DNA of 64,000 bases from Lepidostoma basale (Eukaryota > Arthropoda > Insecta > Trichoptera > Lepidostomatidae): the NCBI GenBank assembly GCA_022606425.2, contig JAHDVF020000527.1, positions 806,001 to 870,000 on the forward strand, given 5' to 3'. Positions 50,352 through 60,279 of the stretch are shown here, piece by piece; the stretch's first letter is position 1, and each line of letters begins with the position of its first letter. Under the pieces are notes generated by a model that saw only the letters and a list, made by a program, of their open reading frames with translations, ran no database searches and was not told the DNA's origin. The position numbers and the translations under genes are program-made.

Positions 50352-51220
50352 ATGGCGGAACATGTCATTCACACAACTGGTATAAAATCTTTTTTAAAAG
50401 TATATTTAGTTAAAATCCACTTGACACAAACATTTGTATCTACGATGAAGGATCTCGGAATCATCTATGAGAGTAGGCTGACTTTTCGTGCACATATCGA
50501 GAGGATTTGTGGCATTGCACTGAGGATGTTGGGGTTCATCGTCCGGACCGGAAGAGTTTTCCGGGATCCCAATGTGCTCAGAGTCCTATACAACGCATTG
50601 GTTCGGAGCAGGCTCGAAAGTGGTTCTGTGATATGGAGTCCTCACGAGGCAAGATATTCCGTTATGCTGGAGAGGGTTCAGAAAAAAATTCTGAGGTATC
50701 TCTACATGAGAGAGTATGGTAGCTATCCGTGGCTCTATCCCACGGCATTTCTTCTGGGAATGCTCGGAACCAATTCTTTACAGCTTCGAAGAGATGGACA
50801 TCTAATAACCCATTTCTTCAGATTAATTAGGGGATACTTCGAGAACTCGGCCGTACTGGAGGATGTTGGTCTTTTTGTCCCCGATAGATATCTCCGACAG
50901 CGACAGCACAGATTGTTTTGCCTACCGGCCGCCAGAACCAATCTGCCTCTGGTGACACCGGTGGGAAGAGCAATTAGTCTGCTGAACGCGGTCTCCTCGG
51001 AGATCGACGTCTTTCATGTTAGTGAAAGTACGTTCAGGGGGCAAATACTATTGACTTTAGAAAGTATCTTGTCTTCCTAATGTCGAACCATCTCTAATGC
51101 GTTCCTGGTACTTTGTTGTATTTTTATGATATTTTACCTGTACTTAATAGATGCCCTAAACATTTTCCTGTTTGTAATGTCTATTGAATTAATAAACTGA
51201 TTTGATTTGATTTGATTTGT
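50352..51220 (+). mobile_element. JOCK non-LTR end with open C-terminal frame
   Basis: A 242-codon frame ends TAA at 51,080. From about codon 29 it shows MKDLGIIYESRLTFRAHIER, ALRMLGFIVRTG, VLRVLYNALVRSRLESGSVI, IWSPHEARYSVMLERVQKKI and LRYLYMREYGSYPWLYP. This is the region after the reverse-transcriptase palm in jockey-type elements. The first 28 codons are probably flanking sequence, part HH-D. The 3' untranslated part ends AACTGATTTGATTTGATTTG. Truncated but frame-intact, so the youngest JOCK copy here. Confidence 0.8.
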
Positions 51221-51304
51221 GGATTTTAACTAAATATAGGTACATTTAAAAAAAAATCTTTCAAAATTCTTTAATTTTCATTATTTACAATGAACTTCTA
51301 CCAT

Positions 51305-51480
51305 AAAATTTCAAATAACAACAAGTATAAACCAGACATTTTAATTCGTATTAATTATTTAGCAGGGAGTTTTACACCATTGTTAAAAAAAAAACAATAA
51401 ATAAACACTACATTTCAGATAATTAATTTATTTTACACCAGTTTTACTAACCCATATTGGCATCTTTAGTTGTTGACAGT
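51305..51480. mobile_element. HH-D right end and HH-A-like remnant
   Basis: 51,320-51,408 has CCAGACATTTTAATTCG, TTTTACACCATTGTTAAAAA. 51,415-51,480 on minus has CTAAAGATGCCAATATGGG, TAAAACTGGTGTAAAAT, a degraded hammerhead layout. Confidence 0.45.
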
Positions 51481-51529
51481 GTACAAGTAAAAAAAAATTA
51501 AATGAATGTCGCTAGTGTATATTGAACTA

Positions 51530-51765
51530 AAATATGTGAAGGGTTCCTAAACATTGTAGCATCATGTAACATCTTCCAAAAAATTGTCAGACGTGGTGGT
51601 TGTAAGAAGGGCGAAATGGGGAATGTTGTTAAACATAAAGCGATCGCTTAGCCCAACCAATGGACAGGTCATAAGTCCTGTAAGCGCCTCGACCACCATA
51701 TTCTGTTCCCAGAAAACAATTAACATCTTCGTCTGTATTGATATACAATTAATCCTTATAAAAAA
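51530..51765 (+). repeat. RepM dispersed repeat, longest copy
   Basis: From ATGTGAAGGGTTCCTAAACA to ATTGATATACAATTAATCC. It includes GTCAGACGTGGTGGTTGTAA and the CCCAGAAAACAATTAACATC segment. Not palindromic, no tandem tail, no conserved frame; class unknown. Confidence 0.75.
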
Positions 51766-52284
51766 ATAATTTCCCGCAATGGGTAAAATCCAGTATTTGT
51801 CTATGGTACAAGTATTTGTATAATGTAAACTGTGTAATTAAATCATAACATGTTATTATTACACTCGACAATATTTTGTATTTATATGTATATTTTAATA
51901 ATTAATTGTAAATATGTCACTTCGTTACTTCATCAGGTGTTGGTACTGACCGCAGCAGCGTACTTGGGGTCTCCTAAAAATGGGTAAGTGACAGACAAGG
52001 GGTAGGTTTTATCACTCCTTTTAATTTATGAATGTCGGAAATTAACCATCTGTAATTCATTATTTACACAGTACATTATGTATAATGTTGATGTGACCAC
52101 ATGTCAACTTTAATAAGCTGAGATCACAATAAGCCTAATATTATAAAATATTATCGAGAATTCTCATAATTTTCAATAAATATTATTTAAAACCAATTCA
52201 CAATGCTTCAGATTACATTTAATTTGTATCAAAATATTTATTAGGTACCCTTTTCTCTTGGCCGAAACACTACAATACTTACTT
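51766..52284. other. unassigned stretch
   Basis: 51,930-51,970 has a TTCATCAGGTGTTGG trace of an inverted HH-A. 52,250-52,278 has CTTGGCCGAAACACTACAAT. No gene. Confidence 0.3.
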
Positions 52285-52425
52285 ACTCAGACAGCCGTTG
52301 TCATCCACTGCTGGACATAAGCCTCCCACATACTTCTCCACGTATTCCTGTCTTCTGCCATTCGCATCCTATCGCCAGCAATTTTTTTAATGTCATTGGA
52401 CCATCGTGTGGGGGGTCTCCAATAC
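52285..52425 (-). mobile_element. RTE8 non-LTR end fragment
   Basis: Antisense CAGACAGCCGTTGTCATCCA and CATTGGACCATCGTGTGGGG give, on minus, PPTRWSNDIKKIAGDRM-like and MCGRLMSSSG-like pieces, the same end as at 1,691. It splits an HH-A-linked segment whose CCGAAACACTACAATACTT lies left and CCAATACTTCAACATTATTC right. Confidence 0.6.
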
Positions 52426-52567
52426 TTCAACATTATTCAATATTTTAATTTTTAAGCACTGTTATTATACGTATCACAATTTATTATTGTGAGATTTATA
52501 GATAAGACTTTTCTAAAACATTACAAAACAAATAATACGTTATTTTTAAATCAATAATTACCACTTA

Positions 52568-52797
52568 TTTATTGTTTCTTGAACAATGATGTAAAACTCC
52601 ATATTCAGTAATTAATACAAATGAAAACGTCAGTTTCCTAGAAGTTTTATTATATTTTATGGGAATTACATGTTTGGCCCTAAGGCTATTTGATTTGATT
52701 GACAAATATTTGATAATGCCTTAGAAGGGCGAAACATGTAATTCACATAAAATTTAATAATACTTCTAGAAAATTGACGTTTTTATTCACATTAATT
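52568..52797 (+). mobile_element. HH-D element with 12-bp imperfect target duplication
   Basis: Flanks AATTACCACTTA (52,556-52,567) and AATTACCAATTA (52,798-52,809) differ at one position. The unit begins TTTATTGTTTCTTGAACAAT, has the inverted arm AATGAAAACGTCAGTTTCC, and the right core block TTTGATAATGCCTTAGAAGG, GCGAAACATGTAATTCAC. Core TTGATAA with GAAAC intact. Confidence 0.7.
52709..52743 (+). ncRNA. hammerhead-like motif, HH-D, U3/A8 core
   Basis: TTGATAA, T, stem II GCCTT/AAGGGC, GAAAC, ATGTA. Relative to CUGANGA, position 3 is U and 8 is A, a matched change; U4, G5, A6 and A9 are kept. Cleavage triplet reads GTA, still NUH. Confidence 0.5.
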
Positions 52798-52839
52798 AAT
52801 TACCAATTACTTGGTGTAAAAATGTGGAAACTTCAATAA

Positions 52840-52990
52840 GATAATAATGTAATAATAAATTGGATGATTTATAAAGCACCGTTTTTATGAATTAGTCACT
52901 TCAAGAGCGCTGTAGAAAATAATAATAAAATAAATAAAAAACACATTTAGTATGGGGGATGCGCATGATACGGTCGATCAACATTTTTAA
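52840..52990 (+). repeat. RepN dispersed repeat
   Basis: TTGGATGATTTATAAAGCAC, TCACTTCAAGAGCGCTGTAG, then TTTAGTATGGGGGATGCGCA and CGGTCGATCA. The hairpin-like GCGCC arch of the 36.8-kb copy is partly mutated. Confidence 0.6.
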
Positions 52991-53107
52991 AAATATATAT
53001 ACTTTTTGAGTCTCGGTCAAGACTCGGACTGGTTCTTATTGCACTTAGTCTGTAGGAAGATGTATAGTAACCCGTTTATGGATAGTCAGATACGCCAATA
53101 AAACTGT

Positions 53108-53425
53108 ATATTCATAAATCGTAACACGCGCGCTCGTCAATACTTCCGACTTTGAATGTCATACCATTTTAATAATTGTTTAATTAGGCCATGCCATGTT
53201 TTCCTCAGCCGTCCTCGGCTTCTCTTACATTCACACGCACAACTAGTTAAACATTATTTTCTCAATCATTCGTTCCACATGTCCAAACCATCTTACTCTA
53301 AGTGATCATTTTATAATTTTACTTATGATGCAATCATTAAATTTACTAGCATACATAGTTTTCCAATTCATTCTTCTTAGTGATCTCATTTTACGGTATT
53401 TATCCAACGATCATCATTCTTTTGC
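53108..53425 (-). mobile_element. RTE2 fragment in intron-like position
   Basis: Antisense ATCGTAACACGCGCGCTCGT through CCATGTTTTCCTCAGCCGTC to TCCAACGATCATCATTCTTT. Lacks the 3' tail. It lies just upstream of the exon at 53,535. Confidence 0.65.
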
Positions 53426-53534
53426 CAGTTCCTAGATGTACTTCTTTACACCTTTCTCGACTAGCAAATAAGAACAGACAACTAAAATTGGCGACTAAAT
53501 AGAATCGTAAAAATACATTATTATTTTTTTGCAG

Positions 53535-54096
53535 GTTTTTTCCCATAGTGAGGCCTTCAGACGCGAATGCATTGGATCTCCTCTCTTCTATTGACTCGTG
53601 GAACACATCTGACCTTCACAAGAACATCGTTCTGAAGATCGAAGATAAAATTTTACCGTATGAAATCTCAAATAACAAAATGGTTCCAAGTTTCGAAATC
53701 AGCCCTTCATACTACAAAAGTATAATTTGTGCGCTGTTGGAGTTATCAGAATTACCTGAACCGCTCGATAGCAAACCTGATAGAAAATATATCAGAGGAC
53801 CATACACACACCCAATTGACAAATTTAAGTTTAACATTCAAAGAACGGCAATCAATTATTATAAAATAGTTCAACTCTCTGAAGAAGATAGTAGAAAGAG
53901 GAGAAGTCCTATTGATGACGACGTTGGCGATGAGGAAGACGACGCGAGGATCCCCCAACTCGTCGCTCATAACAATAACAAAAATAAGAACAACAACAAA
54001 AATAAAGGTGATGACCAAGGGAGAATAGTTGGAGGCAGTTCCTCACTTTTATATACGAATGTGAACCATAAATTCAGAGATATTCTACCTGGCTAA
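53535..54096 (+). CDS. probable 3'-terminal exon of an unidentified host gene
   Basis: Acceptor: a T-rich run and TTTTTTTGCAG end at 53,534. The exon starts with one base of a split codon, then FFPIVRPSDANALDLL; the first in-frame Met is not needed and an upstream GTG is not a start. It continues with 184 codons to TAA 54,094. Features: LHKNIVLKIEDKILPYEI (about 28-45), a SYYKSIICALLELSELPEPL stretch, then a conserved-looking GPYTHPIDKFKFN, a basic RKRRS cleavage-like site, an acidic DDDVGDEEDD run, and an Asn/Lys-rich HNNNKNKNNNKNK low-complexity part. It ends FRDILPG. The composition and lack of any repeat partner suggest real coding sequence. Function unknown. A polyadenylation signal AATAAA lies at 54,546. 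Confidence 0.55.
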
Positions 54097-55047
54097 TTAT
54101 ATTTAAATTAGGAACATGCATTTTTAAATTTCATTCGAAATTCAAAATAACTGAAAATATTTAGGTAAGATATTTTGTTATAACGTCAACATTTACGTCA
54201 TTTGTGATACTTATAACTTGTAACAGTATATTTTTTTCACGTTTTTGCATATGAAAACAAAAATTATTATAAAATCAATTTTGTCCATAACCTCAACAAT
54301 TAATCTGCATGTTCCTAAATCAAAAAAATTTACGTCGAAACTGGCTTTAATTCCAATATCCGATTTAATGTGTCTTAAATATGTATTATTGTATTTATTT
54401 TGTGTGGATTTTCTTATTTTTAGTTTATAATATTATATACACACAAGTATTATAGTTTTTAGTTACCTATCTGAGAAACTATTTTGGTCTCTTGGTACTA
54501 ATTTTTTTTGTGTTATGTGTATTTCAAATATTGTATTACCTTCATAATAAATTCATTAATTTGAGAAAATTTAATAATAAAGGAATACATTAAAATAAAT
54601 GTGGGCATTAAAAGGTTTTTCATTTAAATATAAATAAAGATTCATAAAATGTCAATAAATAAAAACATTTCATACACCATCTATCGTTAAACTTTTGAAA
54701 CTGTATGTAAGAAATAAATAATTACTTGATTTCGTATTTACGACATCTATGAAATATAAGACGAAGCAAAATAATGATACTACACTAAAACTATTGTGAC
54801 GGAATTGTGCAGAATATAAATTCATCAATAGATGGCAGGACTAGTGATTAAAATGAAAATTTTGTAATAAAATATTTAACCGCCATTATTGCGCCATAGG
54901 ATGCAACGGCCGGATTTGGTTTGCAACTTCATACACATAAGACGAAGTGGATCGGTGTTTTTAGAAAGAATAATGGCCCAGCCTTATCACTGAGAGATAT
55001 TTGTACGGATCATGACGGACACCATGCACGAAGAGTTGGAAAACACA
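54097..55047 (+). other. probable 3' UTR then unassigned DNA
   Basis: 54,097 to about 54,570 is AT-rich and could be the 3' untranslated region of the preceding exon, with AATAAA at 54,546-54,551. After that I see no gene; 54,890-54,960 is GC-richer. Confidence 0.35.
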
Positions 55048-55410
55048 GTTCAAACAGGTCTACGTCTTGCAGCCTTCTTGAAGGCGTTCCTAAAGTCTAA
55101 GCTTCCATCCAAAATCATCAAGCTGTGCATTTTTAAAACCATCATCAAGCCAATGGTGATATATACACAATAAAGAATTTACAATTTTGAGGAGAGCATC
55201 CTAAGAATGATCCAAAGACCCAGACCTGATGGTGCAGCGGGAACTTGGAGGCAAGTAAGCAATCAAGAGATTCGTATCCAACAGCCCCTTATAACGAGCA
55301 CTGTGAGATCCGGTCGCCTAGCATAGATTGGGTACATATGTTGAGCTGGGGAGTCCATAGCACTCAAGAACTTTTACGCGTAAGACTGAAAGCAAAAGGA
55401 GACTAAAACT
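55048..55410 (+). mobile_element. RTE9 fragment, frame-broken
   Basis: VQTGLRLAAFLKAFLKSKL then KLCIFKTIIKPMVIYT is the element part just before the usual LYGCETW motif. Later NFEESILRMIQRPRPDGAAG and ATWRQVSNQEIRI-type pieces follow, with stops. A single old copy. Confidence 0.5.
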
Positions 55411-55597
55411 CTTCATGAGTTGTACGGCCATATGAGGTAAGATAGTAAATTTTATTGAATTAGTAATTAAAAATTATATCCGCTATTACAAAGCTGGTTT
55501 TTATTCATTCTATTATAAATATTGTTTTAATCTGTACAAAAATATTGTGCTTTGTAAGATATATTTTTGTTTTTAATATAAATTGACAATCGTTTAA

Positions 55598-56359
55598 CCG
55601 TCGCGTTGCCATGTGGTCAATTGAGTTTCCACTGCCAATTTAAAGTTGATTTTCTTAAAACCTATGGACCCTAATATTATAAAAAAAATTGTAATCCTCC
55701 ATTGAAGTGTTCTCAATATTTCGTAATAAAAAAAAAGCAAAAAATTACTTCCTTCATCCCAAAAAAAATATTTTCTAAGACTGCCCTCACCTTCATTCGT
55801 GTTAAGGTAGAATTTGTTTTGCTAATATTTACAACTTTATCAAAAGTGACAAATACTTACTCGCTGTTTTGAACGTATTATAAATTATATCTTTGACCTT
55901 TTCAATAGGTACGTAATAATACCGACTGGATGAAAACGCAGCACGTAACTTAATAATATCAGAACTGTGAAAATATTAACACTTTACCAAAAGGGACAAA
56001 TATTAATACGTACTCGTTGTCTTGAACGTACTATACATTTTGCCTAGGTGCCTTTATCCTCGCCCCGCCGGCCGCGGCGCGCAGACAAGTATATACCCGA
56101 TGTCCAGTCGCCCGTATGCTGTGACGCATTACATATCAGAAATCGCATGGTTCCAGAAAAAAATTAATAATGATATGTTTTTCAAATAATCCATGTATGT
56201 TATAGATATCGATCTATTCCTAATGAAATTCCCTACAAGATGACATAAATTAAATTTTGATTCATCTAGTCATATGCTTGATATTTAGATAAAGTTAGCG
56301 GTAAACTGAACTTACCACATGGGAGCGAGCGTTTTGTTTTGAACACGGTACGTTAAGGG
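55598..56359 (+). mobile_element. piggyBac-type non-autonomous element, copy 1
   Basis: 762 bases between TTAA sites (55,594-55,597 and 56,360-56,363). One end begins CCGTCGCGTTGCCATGTGG; the other, read inward, CCCTTAACGTACCGTG, with subterminal CCATGTGGTAAGTT. A CCATGTGG motif follows both ends. No transposase frame. A GC-rich centre has CCGCCGGCCGCGGCGCGCAG. TTAA flanks and CC-starting ends suggest piggyBac-superfamily mobilisation, an inference. Confidence 0.7.
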
Positions 56360-56363
56360 TTAA

Positions 56364-57395
56364 AATACGCTCTAGAGAATTGAAAGAATTTTTTTACTGT
56401 TTTCAAATACCTACAATTAAAATATCTGTAGGTAATATTAGATCTCTCATTAAAAAAATCTAATTAAATTCAAGTTGGAATCCAATTTGCTATAAACTCA
56501 CCATCACTTTGTACTATTGGTTCACAATGAATTTAAAAAAATAAAATCTATTTTCAAAACATTATTGCACTTTTCACAAACACATTTTGGGATACAGACG
56601 CCTTTCCTAAGTGTAAACATTGTAATTAAATAAAAATTTACTTGCAGTAAAGTATTGTGAAAAAACAACATTTTAAATAATATTCGAATCATATTTGAAT
56701 TCCACGATTTATTTATTTATAAATAATTTCTTTAAGATGAATTTAAAAATGTCCATAATTTTAATTTTTAAAGATGGAAGCTGACAATGGTGTTATTACA
56801 TCGAAAGTGAAAGTTACAAGATACGAACAAAAGCAGAGTAAAAGGAAAGAAAAAAAAATCTAAGAACGCTATGTATGCTAAAAAATTCAATGACAGATCA
56901 AACTTTGATATAGGTAAGTAACAAAAGTGTGGTCAAGCGTTATGTATTGTACAAACATTTGAAAAAAATATTAAGATGGATTTGATAAATAAAAATAATT
57001 ATATATGAGGGAATAAAGCAAGATTGCAAAGAGGACAGAGGAAAATATGACAGTTATACTAAACTTTATTCAATTTCCAATATTTGCAATCTCAGTAATG
57101 TGAATTATCAATGTGTTCATGACTCGTAATATGAATAAGAAGGAAGATAGAAGAATTTACGCATCTTTCATCTTTAACTCATCTCAGGAAAAAAGGGTAC
57201 CGACTGGTTATTTTGTTTGTAAGATTTTATAGTCAAAATCAGTGGAAAAGAAACTGAAAAAAAATCATAATTGTTAATTTTATTATTATAAGTAAAAAAC
57301 ATATGTCCGATTTTAGACGAAAAAAGTCTACTCGATAATTATATTTAACTGTTTGTTTAATACTATGATCCGTTTTCTAGGTGCTTTATTACAAC
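56364..57395. other. spacer with HH-B remnant
   Basis: 56,575-56,614 (minus) is a decayed HH-B block (CACTTAGGAAAGG, TGTATCCCAAAATGTGTTTG). 56,760-57,340 is AT-rich and purine-rich with no frame I can support. Confidence 0.35.
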
Positions 57396-57532
57396 ATATT
57401 TTATGTGGATTACATGTTTCGCCTGTCTAAGGCATTATAAAATATTTGACAAAACTTTATACAGACGAAAAATGTCATCCGCTTAAAATATAATAAAACT
57501 TCTAGAAAACAGACGTTTACATTCGTATTAAT
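57396..57532 (+). mobile_element. HH-D element, decayed left arm
   Basis: Left GATCCGTTTTCTAGGTGC, GGATTACATGTTTCGCC; right TTTGACAAAACTTTATAC, GACGAAAAATGTCATCC, TTCTAGAAAACAGACGTTTA. Core TTGACAA, i.e. U3/A8 with N7 = C. Confidence 0.6.
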
Positions 57533-57559
57533 GAGGTAATTAGTTCATTATAATTTTCC

Positions 57560-57735
57560 TTAAATACTTTGTCTACATTTAATTTTCCAAGCTCCCTTTC
57601 CCAATCAAATCGTAAAATGTATCGAATTTTAAATGCGTTTTTACATTAGTCTTTCTTTGTTTAGTTTTTATTATATTTTTACACCTGAAGATGGAGGAAT
57701 CCTCCGGAACATGTCGTGTTTTTTAATATTTTTTT
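57560..57735 (+). mobile_element. HH-C single arm
   Basis: Matches the right half of the 35.6-36.4-kb palindrome (GTATCGAATTTTAAATGCGT, GTCTTTCTTTGTTTAG) and ends in a T-run at the TTAA of the next element. Contains the motif at 57,681-57,719. Confidence 0.7.
57681..57719 (+). ncRNA. hammerhead-like motif, HH-C, one core change
   Basis: ACAC, CTGAAGA, T, stem II GGAGG/CCTCC (five perfect pairs), GGAAC, ATGTC, GTGT. GAAA has become GGAA, so likely inactive. Confidence 0.65.
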
Positions 57736-57739
57736 TTAA

Positions 57740-58523
57740 CCCTTAACGTACCGTGTTCAAAACAAAACGCTTGCTCCCATGTGGTAAGTTCAGTTTACCG
57801 CTAACTTTATCTAAATATCAAGCATATGACTAGATGAATCAAAATTTAATTTATGTCATCTTGTAGGGAATTTCATTAGAATAGATCGATATCTATAACA
57901 TACATGGATTATTTGAAAAACATATCATTATTAATTTTTTTCTGGAACCATGCGATTTCTGATATGTAATGCGTCATAGCATACGAGTGACTGGACACGC
58001 AAGTAAAGACAAGCGCCGCGCGGCGGCCGGCGCGGCTAGACTTTACGAGATTTTACGTATGATAAAGGCACCTAGGCAAAATGTATAGTACGTTCAAGAC
58101 AACGAGTACGTATTAATATTTGTCCCTTTTGGTAAAGTGTTAATATTTTCACAGTTCTGATATTATTAAGTTGCGTCCTGCGTTTCCGTCTACAGTCGGT
58201 ATTATTACGTACATATTGAAAAAGCCAAAGATATAATTTATAATACTTCAAAACAGCGAGTAAGTATTTGTCACTTTTGATAAAGTTGTAAATATTAGCA
58301 AAACAAATTCTACCTTAACACGAATGAAGGTGAGGGCAGTCTTAGAAAATATTTTTTTTTGGGATGAAGGAAGTAATTTTTTGCTTTTTTTTTATTACGA
58401 AATATTGAGAACACTTCAATGGAGGATTACAATTTTTTTTATAATATTAGGGTCCATAGGTTTTAAGAAAATCAACTTTAAATTGGCAGTGGAAACTCAA
58501 TTTACCACATGGCAACGCGACGG
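57740..58523 (-). mobile_element. piggyBac-type non-autonomous element, copy 2 (inverted)
   Basis: 784 bases between TTAA (57,736-57,739 and 58,524-58,527), inverted relative to copy 1, and roughly 90 percent identical by eye. The GC-rich centre differs most (GCGCCGCGCGGCGGCCGGCG) and carries extra bases. Apparent open frames on plus (58,324-58,527) are shadows of the repeat. Confidence 0.75.
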
Positions 58524-58527
58524 TTAA

Positions 58528-58738
58528 TTATTAGTGGATTAAACAAAGTTATTTATAATTTCCTAAGTATATTACAATGGAATTTCACAGTGTCAATGCC
58601 TTAGCGCTCAATAAGTTAGTAAATATAGAGTTTTATAGTTTTGGTCAAGAAACAATTCATAAAACTATGTATATTTTTCTTCTTCTTCTTTGTCCGCGCT
58701 TCTTCCGTTACTCGGACTTATTTTATCACTGGCACCAG
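58528..58738 (+). other. short spacer with polypyrimidine tract
   Basis: Ends in a long pyrimidine-rich run (58,672-58,712) and CACTGGCACCAG, the presumed splice acceptor of the next exon. Confidence 0.4.
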
Positions 58739-58961
58739 ATGTATCACTTATACCTCATGATATATACTGTATGTTTAATTTGGCTCTTCAATTTTATGGT
58801 CGGTTGACACCCAAGGTCGTGATCTTTTTGGAAGACTTGACCAGCGCCGCCGTTGACCATCACAGGTTCATCCACCGTGATCTCTATTCCTCATTCCGAC
58901 CTGAACGTACATCACAACCAGAAACCTCTGCTCCGAATATGTCAAGGAAGCTCATGATTAG
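58739..58961 (+). CDS. probable internal exon of an unidentified host gene
   Basis: 223 bases between a pyrimidine-rich acceptor (CAG at 58,736-58,738) and a strong donor AG/GTAAGT at 58,961/58,962. The frame is open throughout: VSLIPHDIYCMFNLALQ, FYGRLTPKVVIFLEDLTSAA, VDHHRFIHRDLYSSFRPERT, ending NMSRKLMI. Codon use and lack of repeats look like true coding. The exon begins at codon position 2 and ends after codon position 2. No domain recognised. If 58,690 (TTG) were used as a start, the frame would open with SALLPLLGLILSL, but no ATG precedes it. Confidence 0.5.
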
Positions 58962-58984
58962 GTAAGTTTTTAATTCACTTACTA

Positions 58985-59522
58985 AACTAACTCCTCGAAG
59001 GGATAGGCAGAAAGAATCGTCCTCCACACTGTTCTTTCCTGAAATAATTCTCTACATTCCTCAACATTCATACACCGTGTCATGCACGCACGTCGATTTT
59101 TCCCACGATTTTCCCCACGTGGCCGAGTAGTGTCTAGTTCCGTTTATCTCGTTTACATATACTTTCTTTCTTCACTCATTCTTTCCATGTGTCCAAACCA
59201 TCATAAAGATCCTTTCTTTATTTTGTTCGTAACGCTTTTATTCGCATTGCATTTAATTATTATATTTGCATTTGAACGAGAACATTCTCAATTCTACTGC
59301 ATTTATTTTACTTTCATCCTTCTTTTACCAGTTTAAAGCTTCACTTCCATACATAAAGGGTCGGTACACGAACACCATTGAGCACTGCTATCTTAATTTT
59401 TTGGATATCCTTTTGTTTGGGATGACAACTTTTAGTGAACCTTCGTTGCCTGCCCCAATCCTTCTATTAATAACCCTCTCCACTTGCCCATCCTTACTGT
59501 ATCTAGGTAATTTAATACTTCT
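58985..59522 (-). mobile_element. RTE1 end in putative intron
   Basis: Tail motif reduced to ACTAAACTAACTC. Antisense body with CATACACCGTGTCATGCACG, CCATGTGTCCAAACCATCAT, through to CTGTATCTAGGTAATTTAAT, extending further 5' than most copies. Frame-broken. Confidence 0.65.
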
Positions 59523-59680
59523 TCTTAGTTAGTTTCAATCCAAGGATTTGCAGCAAAGTGTAGCATATTTCCTGGATCTTGGAATGCCACTTGGGCCTTT
59601 AATGTGGTAGTTTCCCGTTGCTTTCCTCATTTCTGTACTGCAGGTTATTTGAACTCAATATTGTATACAATTTTTTAGCT
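59523..59680. other. unassigned repeat-like block
   Basis: TTGGAATGCCACTTGGGCC, then GTAGTTTCCCGTTGCTTTCC, a phrase I associate with dispersed insect repeats but cannot name. Single copy here. Confidence 0.3.
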
Positions 59681-59683
59681 ATT

Positions 59684-59848
59684 GATATTCATGATATCTG
59701 GTAGGTAGCTAGTATCGCCATTTAATGTTACGTGAATTCCATACCAAACCAAAGAGAGTGTGAAAATCACACTGACATCGCCGAAATCAAACCCGGGAAC
59801 TTCAGTGTGACAATCATAGGTCTTGCCAAGCTGCAACAAAGGTAATGA
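59684..59848 (-). mobile_element. SINE-T, inverted copy
   Basis: Minus: CCTTTGTTGCAGCTTGGCAAG (A-box region), GGGTTTGATTTCGG (B box), TCTCTTTGGTTTGGTATGGA, CACGTAACATTAAATGGCGA. Confidence 0.65.
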
Positions 59849-59881
59849 TTATTGAATTTAAATTTAAATATGCTATTGATT

Positions 59882-60065
59882 TTAATACTATGATGGCTGT
59901 ATGATTGTCTCATCTTTGTTTTGGTATAGAATTGACGTGACAATAAAATGGCGATATATTAGCTACAATCACATGTCATGAGAATCAATATGATAGTTAT
60001 ACCATTTATATCGATTTGGCTCGCGCCGTAAAAGTAGTAATAATAATAATAATAATAATAAAAAT
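59882..60065 (+). mobile_element. SINE-T body with TAA tail
   Basis: Head missing. Plus: CATCTTTGTTTTGGTATAGA, TGACGTGACAATAAAATGGC, TATATCGATTTGGCTCGCGC, tail (TAA)n at 60,035-60,062. Head-to-head with the previous copy, 34 bases apart. Confidence 0.7.
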
Positions 60066-60099
60066 AATTATAAAAATAATTATAATTATAATAACTTAC

Positions 60100-60270
60100 T
60101 TACTAACTAACCATCACGTCGTTTCCCCGAAGGGGTAGGCAGAGAGGATGATACCATACCTCTCTAGATTCTTCCACATTTATACACCGTAATATGCATG
60201 TTCGTCTATTTTTTCGACTTCGAATTTGGCCGCCTTTCAGTATTTGCTTAATTTGGTTATGCCACGACTA
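60100..60270 (-). mobile_element. RTE2 3' end fragment
   Basis: Tail ACTAACTAACCATCACGTCG; antisense through GCATGTTCGTCTATTTTTTC to TTGGTTATGCCACGA. Confidence 0.65.
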
Positions 60271-60279
60271 ATAATAATT

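Noticed and set aside
53548..54096. Separate small gene starting at 53,548
   Set aside because: The apparent start is GTG and the frame is open upstream to a splice acceptor, so an exon is the better reading.
58324..58527. Open frame on plus inside the second piggyBac-type arm
   Set aside because: The homologous arm at 55.6 kb does not preserve it, and it has no transposase motif.
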